From assembly GCF_014189535.1 (NCBI RefSeq), contig NZ_CP050308.1, positions 1,426,001 through 1,490,000 on the forward strand: a stretch of DNA of 64,000 nt, given 5' to 3'. Positions 16,904-28,100 of this stretch are shown here, in pieces. Both the position numbers and the translations under genes were made by a program. This DNA comes from Rhizobium lusitanum (GTDB lineage: Bacteria > Pseudomonadota > Alphaproteobacteria > Rhizobiales > Rhizobiaceae). The stretch's first letter is position 1; every line of letters begins with the position of its first letter. Under the pieces are notes generated by a model, which searched no databases, had not been told where the DNA came from, and saw nothing but the letters and a program-made list of their open reading frames with translations.

Positions 16904-17209
16904 ATGAAATACTACAACAGGATTAGCCTCATGCTTAGCGGCCTCGTATTGCTGGCTTGGCTTTACTTCTGTTTGAGTTACTCGCCTCGGCTTGGTGGTG
17001 ATGGGATGGGGCCGGATCCGCTTGGTCTTATGTTGATCGTCTCTGCCTGGTTGGTGGGAGCCGTCATGCTGCATTCAAGCATCCTGTCTATGGTATTGGC
17101 AGCTTCGAAAGGACCGACCGTGCTCAGGCGAGAATACAGAGACTGTGCTTGGGTCAACGTTGTATTGTGGTTACCCTTTCTGTTCCTCGTGCACGCGATG
17201 GCTGGTTGA
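16904..17209 (+). CDS. Small three-TM membrane protein
   Basis: 101 residues with hydrophobic segments near residues 7-27, 40-65 and 82-99. GAAGGA lies about 7 bases before ATG 16904. No family was recognised. The open frame extends upstream to 16526 but that part overlaps the preceding gene and has no coding character. Confidence 0.5.
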   Translation: MKYYNRISLMLSGLVLLAWLYFCLSYSPRLGGDGMGPDPLGLMLIVSAWLVGAVMLHSSILSMVLAASKGPTVLRREYRDCAWVNVVLWLPFLFLVHAMAG

Positions 17210-17290
17210 ATGCTCCTTGGTAAGCCTGTTCGAACGAATTTCATTTCGTGATTTTGTACGTCTCCTCACACGTCTCTTTCTGGAATTAGC

Positions 17291-18097
17291 ATGCGAAAAA
17301 TCCTTATCTTGTTGAGTTCCCTTGCAGTGCTAGGGTTTTCTGGTCACGCCTGGGCCGATCAAGGCTATGACGCTTATATGAAAAAGGATTATGCCAAAGC
17401 CCTGAAATATTGGAGGCCGCAGGCAGAACGGGGTGACGCATATTCGCAGTTCAGCATTGGTGTTTTGTACAGCAATGGCGAGGGGGTCACCCAAGATAAT
17501 GCAAAGGCAATTTACTGGTATCGCAAGGCTGCGGAAAATGGCGAGATCGAGGCCCAGCTTGTCCTCGGCGATATTTATCGGGACGGGAACGGCGTCAAGC
17601 AGGACAAGAAGGAAGCTGCGAGATGGTATCGTGCGGCGGCCAATCTTGGACATGCCGGCGCGAAGTACCAGCTCAACCAGTTGAGTTCTGATCCTTGCAT
17701 TCAACTGAGCCCGAACGACAATTACGTCAAAGGTTTTAAATCTACCATTTTCGCAAACACCGTTTCGCAACAAGATGTGGCTAAGGCAAAAGCCATGCTG
17801 GCCTGTGGTGCTTCCATCGATGTGGTCGATGGCGATGGCTACTATCCAATCCACCTTGCAGCCACTGGAAGCACACCGGATATGATTAAGCTTCTTCTCG
17901 CCAGTGGCGCCAAAGTGAATGAACGCAGTGCAAAAACCGGCGAATCCCCACTCCACCTTGCAGTCATGTACAACAAGGATCCCGATGTGATCAGGACCTT
18001 GCTCGAACATGGAGCCGATCGGAACCAGACCGACAATGCGGGGAAAACGCCGATACAGAGTACCGACGATCCTGCAATAATCGAGTTGCTGAAATAG
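17291..18097 (+). CDS. Exported Sel1-repeat/ankyrin-repeat protein
   Basis: 268 residues. A signal peptide ends at HAWA (residue 22). Two to three Sel1-like repeats follow (for example AQLVLGDIYRDGNGVKQDKKEAARWYRAAA), then a Cys-containing linker, and about three ankyrin repeats (GYYPIHLAATGSTPDMIKLLLASGAKVN and GESPLHLAVMYNKDPDVIRTLLEHGADRN). Both repeat types are protein-binding solenoids, so this is probably a periplasmic adaptor; no enzymatic domain is present. Such fusions occur in proteobacteria next to secreted or envelope systems. The partner is unknown. Confidence 0.8.
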   Translation: MRKILILLSSLAVLGFSGHAWADQGYDAYMKKDYAKALKYWRPQAERGDAYSQFSIGVLYSNGEGVTQDNAKAIYWYRKAAENGEIEAQLVLGDIYRDGNGVKQDKKEAARWYRAAANLGHAGAKYQLNQLSSDPCIQLSPNDNYVKGFKSTIFANTVSQQDVAKAKAMLACGASIDVVDGDGYYPIHLAATGSTPDMIKLLLASGAKVNERSAKTGESPLHLAVMYNKDPDVIRTLLEHGADRNQTDNAGKTPIQSTDDPAIIELLK

Positions 18098-18200
18098 AGC
18101 CACTGCCAGCTCTATAATGCCGAGCTTTTGTCGTTTGCATGGGTGTGATGACGCGCCGATTTGCGACGACAAGCTCAGCAAGTCAGACGGCAATTTGGAT

Positions 18201-20078
18201 CTATGCGGTCTCCGGAGCTCTGGCTTGCGCCAGCTCCGACAGAAATCGGTCCATGAGTGCGGTGTCACCGAAACGCCGATAGCGACGCTCTGCCTCGAGC
18301 GAGAATTCCGGGTTGGCTTTGACCAGGCTGCCCATCGTCGCCTGTGCTTCCGCCAACTGCTGTCGGCCCGCTTGTAGCGCAGCCTGGATCAACAAGCAGT
18401 TGGGATCTTCCGGCGCGCGGATCAGGCATTCCCGAATGACGTTTCCAGCCTCATCACGACGGCCCGCTGCATAGAGCGCCTGACCATAGACGTAGGCATA
18501 ATATACCGGGGCCATGGGATTTAGACGACGCGCGCGCTCGGCATTTGATAACGCACCTTCGTAGTCACCAAACCGGACCTGCGCCTTTGCCAGCGCCATC
18601 ATGCTGTCAGGATCGTTCGGGTTGAGTTCGACGGACCGCTGTGCGGCCTGCAACGCGCCGGCATAGTCGCCGCCAGCGGCAAGCCCAAAGCTGATTACTT
18701 GATATCCCGCCGCCAGGTTCGGATCGAGACGGATGGACTGGCGCGCCTCGCTCAGGCCGATATCAAGGTCTTTCGCAGATGCATGGCCGGTCACCTTTTG
18801 CGTCACATCAAATATGTAGGTCATACCCAGGTTGGCACGCGCGACTGCATAGGTCGGATCCAGTTCCAATGCCTGCTGATAAAGGCCACGTGCCGCAAGG
18901 AGACCATCGCGGTCATTTGAGTCATGCTTGAAGCGATTGCGTGCTTGAAGAACAAGATCATAGGCCTGCAGATTCTTCGTAGGGCGTTTTGCTGCCTCGG
19001 ACAGTTCGGTCTTGCGAACGTAAGAAACAAGGTGAGCTACGATCTCGGAGGTCAGTTCGCTTTCGACTGCGAACACGTCCTCGATATGCCGGTCATAACT
19101 GCGAGACCAGAGATGAGTCCCACTGTTGACATCAATAAGCTGCGCCGCGACGCGAAGTTGGTCGCCCACACGCCGCGCGCTGCCTTCAACCACGTAGGAA
19201 ACGCCCAGTTTGTCGCCAAGCTTGCGAACATCAGACGCCTGATCCCGCACCGCGTAGGTGGAATTGCGGGCGATTACCTGAAGGTCCGGGCTGCGCGCTA
19301 ACCCCGTCGTGATGTCTTCCGTCAGACCATCGGCAAAGTATGTCTGCGTGGTGTCGCCACCCATGTTGTCGAAAGGCATAACCGCGACTGAGGGCCGACG
19401 ATCTGTTTTTTCAAAATCGGCAACCGAGGCAAGCTTAACCGGGATACCCCCGATCATTGCGGCCAAGGGAAGTGGCTGGATTGCCAACCCGATCATGACA
19501 AGGGACACCGCTCCGAGGGCATAAGCGAGACGATTGCTCACGCGCGGGAAAAAGTCAGTGAACCGAGTCCATCCGAACCCGCGTTTCCCTGCCCATTTGA
19601 CCGCGTAAACGTCGAGGGCCTCCGGGATATTTTTGGCATATCGCCGTCCAAGGCGGGAAAATTCGTCACCGCGCTTACGATCGGCGCTGAGGACAACCGC
19701 ACCGCTCACGAAGATGCTGCCCGGATCTGCCATGGCTTCGAGACGGGACGCGACATTGACGCCATCGCCGTATATGTCGCCCTTGTCTTCAATAACGTCA
19801 CCGAGATTGATGCCAATACGAAATTCGAACGGGCGCTTGTCGAAGCCCTTTTGGATGGAAACCGATGCATCCAGTGCGTCGTTAACGCTGGGGAATGCGG
19901 CCAAAAATCCATCGCCCGTGCTCTTGAAGGTTCGACCGCCGTGATGCCTGACCGCAGGCTCGATCACCTCGTCGAAAATCGAGCGCAACTCCGAATAGGT
20001 TGAGGCTTCGTTTTCAGCCATCAGCCGGCTGTAACCGACAATGTCCCCGGCCACGATCGCAGCGAGCTTGCGTTCCAT
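18201..20078 (-). CDS. Class III adenylate cyclase with TolB-like and TPR regions
   Basis: 625 residues. The N-terminal catalytic domain (about 5-170) has AGDIVGYSRLM with the metal-binding Asp, and NLGDVIEDKGDIYGDGVNVASRLE with the second Asp and ribose contacts. A membrane segment lies near 190-215, followed by a FlgO/TolB-like domain (VAVMPFDNMGGDTTQTYFADGLTEDI...). Several TPR repeats run to the end. This architecture is greatly expanded in rhizobia and makes cAMP in response to an unknown signal sensed by the C-terminal part. ATG 20078 has AGGACA upstream; the 29-codon extension to 20165 is less likely. Confidence 0.88.
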   Translation of the reverse strand: MERKLAAIVAGDIVGYSRLMAENEASTYSELRSIFDEVIEPAVRHHGGRTFKSTGDGFLAAFPSVNDALDASVSIQKGFDKRPFEFRIGINLGDVIEDKGDIYGDGVNVASRLEAMADPGSIFVSGAVVLSADRKRGDEFSRLGRRYAKNIPEALDVYAVKWAGKRGFGWTRFTDFFPRVSNRLAYALGAVSLVMIGLAIQPLPLAAMIGGIPVKLASVADFEKTDRRPSVAVMPFDNMGGDTTQTYFADGLTEDITTGLARSPDLQVIARNSTYAVRDQASDVRKLGDKLGVSYVVEGSARRVGDQLRVAAQLIDVNSGTHLWSRSYDRHIEDVFAVESELTSEIVAHLVSYVRKTELSEAAKRPTKNLQAYDLVLQARNRFKHDSNDRDGLLAARGLYQQALELDPTYAVARANLGMTYIFDVTQKVTGHASAKDLDIGLSEARQSIRLDPNLAAGYQVISFGLAAGGDYAGALQAAQRSVELNPNDPDSMMALAKAQVRFGDYEGALSNAERARRLNPMAPVYYAYVYGQALYAAGRRDEAGNVIRECLIRAPEDPNCLLIQAALQAGRQQLAEAQATMGSLVKANPEFSLEAERRYRRFGDTALMDRFLSELAQARAPETA

Positions 20079-20387
20079 CGCACAGTGTCCTGTCTTATCG
20101 ATAATCGGCCATTCATCGATCGGAGTCCGGGATTGGGCCATTAAAGCGAAGATAGCACATCGCACACGAGGCGATTACCAGCGATAACCTGCATAAGCTT
20201 ATGAATGCAGCTTCAGAATGAGAAGGAAAACTCACTAACCTGATCCTTCTAAGATCGCAGTGGCGCTCGTTCGTTAGCGCCAAGAGTAAGCCGTTGTGGA
20301 ATAGTGTTACCTGCTGTCCTGCCGAACCATTCAACTCGCAAGCCTATGCCTTCGGGGAGTTCACTTCAGTCCTCACAGTCGAAGCCT

Positions 20388-21590
<1,203 letters not shown>

Positions 21591-22694
21591 TCAGACCGAG
21601 GTTAGATGCTGACCGAAAAACTCGGCCAGCTTCGAGACGGCCGGTCCAACGAATTGTGGCTTGTCGTAGAGATCGACGTGCGTCGCGCCGTCGACGACAA
21701 ACTGCTCTTTCGGCTCCTTGGCCTTCTCGTAGACCTGATCACTCCAGAATTTCGTCTCGGCCTTGGAGCCTGCAATAACGAGCAGAGGCCGGGGCGAAAT
21801 CGTCTCGATCATTTCAAATGGATAGAAAGCCATCTGCTGGGGTAGACTCGAAAACATATAAGCGTTCACAGAGTTTGGATGCTGACCTCGTGCCGTGCGG
21901 TAGTATTCGTAGCCTTCCCTGTACATGACAGGGGTCGCCGGCGTGAAGTCATCGGCGGAATTGGCCACGACCGGTACAAGGCGAACGGGCTCGCCACGCG
22001 CCTCCCGGCTGCGCTGCTCACTTGCGTCCTTCAGCCGCTTGATGCGTTCTTCATAGGAGATCGAGCCCGAAAGACCTTCCCGTCGGCCCTGACCGATATC
22101 AAATGTGCTGACCGCCGCGACGGCCCTTACACGGAGCTCGTGCTGGGCGTGGTTCAACGCGTAGCTGCCACCGATGCAAATGCCCAGCGAACCGATCCGC
22201 GCCGGATCGACCTGTGGATGCTGGACGAGGAAGTCGATGGCGCAGCTGATGTCGTCCACGCGCTGCCCGGGCACCTCCATCAGACGCGGTTCGCCACCGC
22301 TCTCACCCTGGTACGACGCATCATAAGCCAGACCGATAAAGCCCGCCTCAGCAAGACGCTGGGCATAGAGGCCGGAAGATTGCTCTTTGACGGCGCCGAA
22401 CGGATGGGTCACCACGATTGCAGCATACTTCTTGCTGCTGTCGAAGTTGGCGGGCTTGAACAGGTTGGCGACGATGTTCGTCCCCATGTTCCTCGCGGGG
22501 TAAGTGACGCGTTCGATCGTCACGCCTTTCTCATTGGGATAGTTGACCACTGCTGGCCCCTTCACTGCCGTGGATTGCGCCGTTGCCGAGCTGGCGTCAA
22601 ACAGTGGTGAAGCGGCCACGACAGCACCAGAAAGCAAAAACGCAGACGTTCCGAGGAACTGGCGCCTCTTCGCATCGATAATTTTTTCAGCCAT
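21591..22694 (-). CDS. Tat-exported alpha/beta hydrolase
   Basis: 367 residues. A twin-arginine signal (KRRQFLGTSAFLLSG) ends near ATA at about residue 40. The hydrolase fold follows, with nucleophile motif GICIGGS, where Cys replaces the usual Ser as in dienelactone hydrolases, an Asp in the ADDFTP segment, and His in GATHVDLYD. It resembles YcjY-type COG1073 proteins. The substrate is unknown; periplasmic location is inferred. AAAGGA precedes ATG 22694. It is divergent from a LysR-type gene that probably controls it. Confidence 0.85.
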   Translation of the reverse strand: MAEKIIDAKRRQFLGTSAFLLSGAVVAASPLFDASSATAQSTAVKGPAVVNYPNEKGVTIERVTYPARNMGTNIVANLFKPANFDSSKKYAAIVVTHPFGAVKEQSSGLYAQRLAEAGFIGLAYDASYQGESGGEPRLMEVPGQRVDDISCAIDFLVQHPQVDPARIGSLGICIGGSYALNHAQHELRVRAVAAVSTFDIGQGRREGLSGSISYEERIKRLKDASEQRSREARGEPVRLVPVVANSADDFTPATPVMYREGYEYYRTARGQHPNSVNAYMFSSLPQQMAFYPFEMIETISPRPLLVIAGSKAETKFWSDQVYEKAKEPKEQFVVDGATHVDLYDKPQFVGPAVSKLAEFFGQHLTSV

Positions 22695-23150
22695 TGCACA
22701 TTCCTTTGTTTAACAAGGTTAGAAAAGCGATGCTTCACCAACCCAAGACATGTCGACGAAGTGCACTTCAATGCATTCGGATAACCTCAGTTGGATTTTG
22801 GACGAGCGTTGTCGCGAAATATGCCGGCTCCCAGCCTCTGGCCGTTCGGACGCCCTCCAAGGGAACGTCACTCTGCAGCGACGTCTCAGGGAATATCTAG
22901 TGCAACGTGGAGATCGGGATTAGACTGCAAAATTGGCATGCAGTATTGAACCCTATTCAATAATTGCGGGGTCGGCATCGGCGACATGACGAGGTTTTTA
23001 GCGCTCGCCCCGGGGCCGCGCAGATTTCAGACGCTAGCTGCTTATCGACCGAGGCTCGATGCTTTCGGGAGGACGATATCATATCTAGCGCAACTGGATT
23101 GGTCGTATTAAGTTCTAAAATGATGACGCAGTGCTGAACGGGATTCAAGA
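22695..23150. other. Divergent control region with a degenerate copy of the LysR gene start
   Basis: 456 bp without a gene. Bases 22941-22995 resemble 23129-23185 at a nearly constant offset of 188-189: CAGTATTGAACC versus CAGTGCTGAACG, then ATTCAA and the start-codon area. A translation near 22979 reads Gly-Asp-Met-Thr-Arg-Phe-Leu-Ala-Leu-Ala, similar to the first residues of the LysR protein (SDLTTFLAVA). It looks like a decayed relic of a second LysR 5' end or a local duplication. LysR binding sites should lie here; I could not define a TN11A box with confidence. Confidence 0.5.
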
Positions 23151-24056
23151 ATGGCGCGGGACAATATTAGCGACTTGACGACGTTCCTCGCCGTTGCCCG
23201 GGAGCGCAGTTTCACGAAAGCGGCGGCCCAACTCCGCCTATCGCCGTCGTCCCTTAGCCATACGATCCGGGACATGGAAGAACGACTCGGCGTTCGGCTC
23301 TTGACGCGGACGACAAGGAGTGTCGCACTGACAGACGCAGGCGAGCGCCTGCTTCAGGCAGTTGGCCCGCATTTCGAAGGAATCGATGCCGCACTGTCGG
23401 CGCTGACCGAACTCAGGGATAAGCCAGCGGGCAGCGTCCGCATCACGGCTGGTGAACACGCTGCTATCGCGGTCATCTGGCCTGCCGTCGAAGCGCTTCT
23501 GCCTGACTATCCCGACATCAAGGTGGAGATTGTCATCGAGCACGGCTTCACGGACATCGTGGCTGAACGCTTCGATGCCGGCGTGAGGCTCGGCGAACAG
23601 GTCGACAAGGACATGATCGCGGTGTCGATCGGTCCCGAGATGCGGATGGCGGTCGTTGGTACAGCATCCTACTTTACCCAACACCCAAAACCATTGACTC
23701 CCCAGGATCTGACCACCCATCGCTGCATTAATATTCGCCTGCCGACTTATGGCGGCTTTCATGCTTGGGAATTCGAAAAAGACGGGCGCGAGCTACGGGT
23801 GCGCGTGGATGGACCTATTGCGTTTAACGGATCCAGACTGGCGTTGATGGCGGTGCGCAGCGGCGCTGGATTAGCCTACCTCTTTGAAGATCATGTTCGG
23901 CAGGACATCGCTGAAGGAAGCCTGATACGCGTCCTGTCAGATTGGTGCCCGCCGTTTTCCGGCTATCATCTTTATTATCCAAGCCGCCGGCAGCTCTCAC
24001 CGGCATTTGCCGTTCTTATAGAAGCTTTGCGGCACCGATCGACCAAAAGAAGTTAA
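23151..24056 (+). CDS. LysR-family transcriptional regulator
   Basis: 301 residues. The winged helix occupies residues 5-65 (SFTKAAAQLRLSPSSLSHTIRDMEERLGVRLLTRTTRSVALTDAG), followed by the type 2 periplasmic-binding-like effector domain with the DRF-like VAERFDAGVRLGE segment of the CrgA/DsdC-like group. It is divergent from the Tat hydrolase and likely regulates it, and perhaps the aldo/keto reductase. The inducer is unknown. Confidence 0.9.
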   Translation: MARDNISDLTTFLAVARERSFTKAAAQLRLSPSSLSHTIRDMEERLGVRLLTRTTRSVALTDAGERLLQAVGPHFEGIDAALSALTELRDKPAGSVRITAGEHAAIAVIWPAVEALLPDYPDIKVEIVIEHGFTDIVAERFDAGVRLGEQVDKDMIAVSIGPEMRMAVVGTASYFTQHPKPLTPQDLTTHRCINIRLPTYGGFHAWEFEKDGRELRVRVDGPIAFNGSRLALMAVRSGAGLAYLFEDHVRQDIAEGSLIRVLSDWCPPFSGYHLYYPSRRQLSPAFAVLIEALRHRSTKRS

Positions 24057-24160
24057 GGCTCGGGATTTTGACCATCAAGACCGTCAAAAGGATGTGAAAC
24101 TTAACACCATATTCAAGGCCTGCCATATCGCACCCTTTTGCTCTCGCCGCAGCTCGATTT

Positions 24161-24490
24161 TTAACCCCAGTCAATCAAAGCGATAAGAACGAGGCTTCCG
24201 AGGACAGCAAGAGTGAAAGCGGCTGTGGCCGCCCGAATGATTCTGGGATGCCGACGCAGTGGAAGATATGCAAACCAGCATGCTGCAATGAGCGATACAC
24301 TCAAAAACAACATTCCAACGACAACGCTGCCAGCATCCATCCTGCTGAGCGCGGGGTTAGGCACCGTCCCGAGGTATGCAACCGACAACCCGATCGTGAT
24401 CAAGATTGCGAAAACGAAGCTGCAGGAAAAATACGAAAGCCGCAACGCCAGGCCCAACGGCTTTTGCACCGTCATAATGAACACACGCAT
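24161..24490 (-). CDS. Small membrane protein of unknown function
   Basis: 109 residues with three hydrophobic segments at about 20-42, 53-76 and 88-107 and a short loop between the first two. It starts 18 bp after the stop of the preceding minus-strand gene, so the two are probably one transcript. ATG 24490 or 24475 are both possible. No family was recognised. Confidence 0.55.
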   Translation of the reverse strand: MRVFIMTVQKPLGLALRLSYFSCSFVFAILITIGLSVAYLGTVPNPALSRMDAGSVVVGMLFLSVSLIAACWFAYLPLRRHPRIIRAATAAFTLAVLGSLVLIALIDWG

Positions 24491-24508
24491 TGCGTGGGCG
24501 CTTCATAC

Positions 24509-24889
24509 TCACTGGATGACGTATGTGCCTTCAACGCTATCCCCCATCTTATAGATCAGGCCATGGTCCTTGTTCAATTTGAGATCCAGCCGCGTGAACG
24601 GCTGGGATTTGAAAAACGAGCTTGATGAGATCAAGACAACGCCATCCTCGCTCCGGCTCCAACAGCCATTCGCAGCTTGATCCGTGTTGCCATAAGCCAA
24701 TACGTACTCAAAACTGCCGTCGGATCGCAGCAACAGCTCCGAACCGACCTCTGTGACACCTTGGAGATAATAATGCCCTGCCAATGACGCGTCAGCGGGT
24801 GTGCACTCATTCGCCGATGCGGCCTCACTCAGGTTCACAACGGCAAACAGCCCAAGAATCAAGCGACGTTTCGAATTGCGGTTCAACAT
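24509..24889 (-). CDS. Exported small protein of unknown function
   Basis: 126 residues. A signal peptide (RRLILGLFAVVNLSEAASA) precedes a mature domain of about 100 residues with two Cys (NECTPAD and NGCWSR) and a predicted beta structure with a lipocalin-like pattern (LAGHYYLQGVTEVGSELLLRSDGSFEYVLAYG). It is followed closely by a membrane protein gene. No family was named with confidence. Confidence 0.6.
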   Translation of the reverse strand: MLNRNSKRRLILGLFAVVNLSEAASANECTPADASLAGHYYLQGVTEVGSELLLRSDGSFEYVLAYGNTDQAANGCWSRSEDGVVLISSSSFFKSQPFTRLDLKLNKDHGLIYKMGDSVEGTYVIQ

Positions 24890-25033
24890 GTTTTTTCTGC
24901 GGAGCTTCCGGGGATGAATGGTATCCGTGTATCGGAGCAGCAGCCCTCAAGCTAGGCATTGCATATGGCTAAACTGATATCATTGCCGAATAATCTGCTT
25001 TCTCCCGGGCTCGTTAACCTCGCGCGTGCCTAT

Positions 25034-25070
25034 GCCCGCAATCTGAACAAAGAAAGTTTAGGTTGCGGGC
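25034..25070. other. Inverted repeat upstream of the envelope operon
   Basis: GCCCGCAA (25034-25041) pairs with TTGCGGGC (25063-25070), extendable to 11 bp with one G-U pair, around an A-rich loop. It lies about 100 bp before the giant LprI-type gene. There is no T tract after it, so a regulatory role or a weak terminator for the divergent gene are equally possible. Confidence 0.4.
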
Positions 25071-25166
25071 GGCTCCCGAATTTCGGCGTTCGCTACGCTG
25101 CTCTTGCCTTGGTTGAAGATAGTTCATACTGACTAGCGTGCCGGCTATTTAAGAAACGAGTTACTC

Positions 25167-28100
25167 ATGGCTTTCGCCTCCCGCGTGCTTGCGCTTGTTG
25201 CCCTCGGCTGCGGTCTTTTTCAGCGGTCTGCCAGGCGCAATCCTTTGATTGCAGCAAGGCGCAGACCGCTATTGAAAAGGCGATTTGTGTTTCTCCCGCC
25301 TTGATTGCTCAAGACACCGCCCTGGCGGCGTCCTATCGGCAGGCACTGGCGGATCTCGGTGGTGACCCGGCAAAGCTGAGCGATCTGCGCCAGCAACAGC
25401 GCCGCTGGATGGCAGACCGCAATAAATCCTGCACAGAATCCGACCAGGGCCGCCTGTCGAAATGCCTGACGGCGATCTACCGGACGCGTCTTGCGACACT
25501 AGAGGCAGCAAGCTCCTCGACAAACCGGAACGCTGCCGAACCGGACCAAGCCGCCGCGCCTGCGGCGGCAACCGCAGCCGGCACACAGGCCACCGTGACG
25601 CAGGATGCAGCAGCGCCATTGGCTGCCGAGACCGCTGAGCCCGCTTCCGCCAAACCCTTGCCCCGGCTCGAACCACAGCCGCATTTCGCATTGGACCAAC
25701 TGCCTGCCGATCGGGACGGCAGCACGTTGATGACCGTCGACGCGCCCGGTCATATCACCATCCGCACCCAAAGCAGCTCCGGTGTGGCACTCCAGCTCGT
25801 TGATATGATCGCAGGGCCGGGGGACCGCATGGGCGCGCCTGGCACAAGCGACGGCCGGATCGATGCGCTGCTCGACAAAGGTATTTACAAGATCCGCATT
25901 TTCGGAGCCGAGGGAGCAACCGGCGAGGTCAAGCTCACAGCGCAGGCCTCTCGGGAGCTTGAACAGCCCGACGCCGTTTTGGCCCCCGGCTCCCCGGTCA
26001 ATGCGGATCTGAGCGATCTCCAGCAAAGATCCTACTGGATCAATATTCCCGATTCCGGCCACGTCGAGGTCGAGGCGGTCGGACGCTCGCTTCAGGATTT
26101 ACGCTTGTGGCGCGACGGCACCGATATTGTCGATCTCTCCCCCAAAATCTCCATTTTCGAATTGAAGCCGGGGCTTCCCATGACACGGGCGGCGCTGACG
26201 GGAACGGTTGAACCTGGCCGCTATCTCGTCACAGCCTATGGCGGCGAGAAGCTTGTCTGGACCAATGCGGATGCTGCCGAGCCGTTTCGCATCCGCGCCG
26301 GCACGCAGATGTCGCTCGCGACAGGGATTGCTGAAGGCGTGATCGGGCCTTTTGGTTCCGTACGTTTCGAGGCTCCCGCCGATTTCGACACATTCCGTCT
26401 GGAGTTACCGCAATCGGCCCCGACGATGCTCCGCGCCGGGCGCATTTCCAGCACGGCAACCGTTTTTCAAAGCGCTGCGATCGGCAAGACCAGCCGTGAA
26501 CCGGTAGCCACAATTGCGCTGCCGACAAGCAGTCAGTCCAGCATCGTCGAAGTGTCGGGCTACGAGGGCCAACGCTTTCAGGTCCGAGGTCTGCGCTTCA
26601 GCAGCCAGACCCAATTTGACGGTTCGGTGCCCAATCTCATCAGCCTCGACGTTGCAGGCGAAGGCGGTGACGAAACTCCAGCCACGGCGCTGCTGGTACG
26701 CCATGATAGCGGTGGCAAAGCCAGTATCGTCGCGTCCGACATGCCCCATTTGGGCCCTGGCCAAGCTTGGCGACGGCGCTTCAATTTGCGTGGGCCGACG
26801 TCGCTGTTGTTTGAGATGACGCAAGCGGGACAGATCGCCGTCCGCGTCTCGGGCCTTGCCCTGCACACCGAGATCAGTCCCGTTCTGCTTGGCAATGCGC
26901 CACGCACCGACGGTCGCAACCCCGGTCATTTTGATTTGGACGCCGGCTACTATTTGCTGCGCCTTCTGCCCGACAACAATGCAGCCGGCATCGTCGATGT
27001 CGTCCTCGGCTCGCCGGGTCTTCTACCGCCGGTCCAGCCCGCAGCCCCGGCTCGCACCACCATTTCGTTTGGTGTCCAGCAAGCTGCAAAGGCCACCAGT
27101 TACGAGATTATCACCAATGCTGCGCCCGGCCTGCTCACCGGGCCGCGCGCCGTGGCATTGCCCGCCGATCTCAAGGTCAGGCCACTGGCGCTTTGGCAGC
27201 CCACCGACGCCTCGGCTCAGCCGCAGCCCGGACAAGGCCAGCCGATGTCCGATACCCCCGCTCCCGTGCCGCAAGCCCAGGGCACGACCACCGATGGAGC
27301 GGACGCCCTCTTACGTCCCGCATCATCAGCGGATTTGCATATCGACGTGCATGTCCCACCCGGCGGGACTATCGCTGCCATTGATATGCACAATGCGCCC
27401 GTGGCTTTCGCCATCAGCAATGAGCGTGCTGACGCAAAAGGCCGAACCCTGAGCCTGCGTTTCCCCGCACCTTCCGCTCCCCGCGTTATAGCCCTGAGCT
27501 GGCTGCCCGATCCTGCTGCGGTGCAGCGAAGCACGCCGCCTGCCCCCGCATCCCCGTTGATTGCCGGCCAACGCCAATTTCTCGATCTCGCCGAAGATGC
27601 GCAGAAATCCTACCGGCTCGATGTAGCGGAAGGTGGCCTTTATCGCATCGAGACCCTTGGCCGCCTGCAGACATCGCTAAGCCTTGGCACATCGTTCCTG
27701 CCGAGACTGGGACAAGCATCGGACAACGGCGAAGGCCACAATGCGCTGTTGCAGACCTATCTGCGTGCGGGAACCTATCAGGTTGAGGTTTCCGCGCAGA
27801 ATTCGTCCGGTCATCTCGGCCTCAGCGTTGTGCCATCGTCACTTGCGACAGCGGCGACCTTGGTCCCCGATGGCATCAGCCGTGGCGCTCTATCGGACGG
27901 ACGCGGCGCCATCGTGCCAATCGAGATAACAAGTGCGGGAGCCTATCAACTTGATCTCTATTCCCTTGGCGGCGATCTCACCGCCCGCCTGGAGGATTCC
28001 GAGGGATGGCCGCTCACCGCGCCAGGCCCGCTCTCCACGCTTAGCGAGGATTTTACGCCGGGGCACTACCACCTCGTGATCCTGCCGCGCGAGGTCGACA

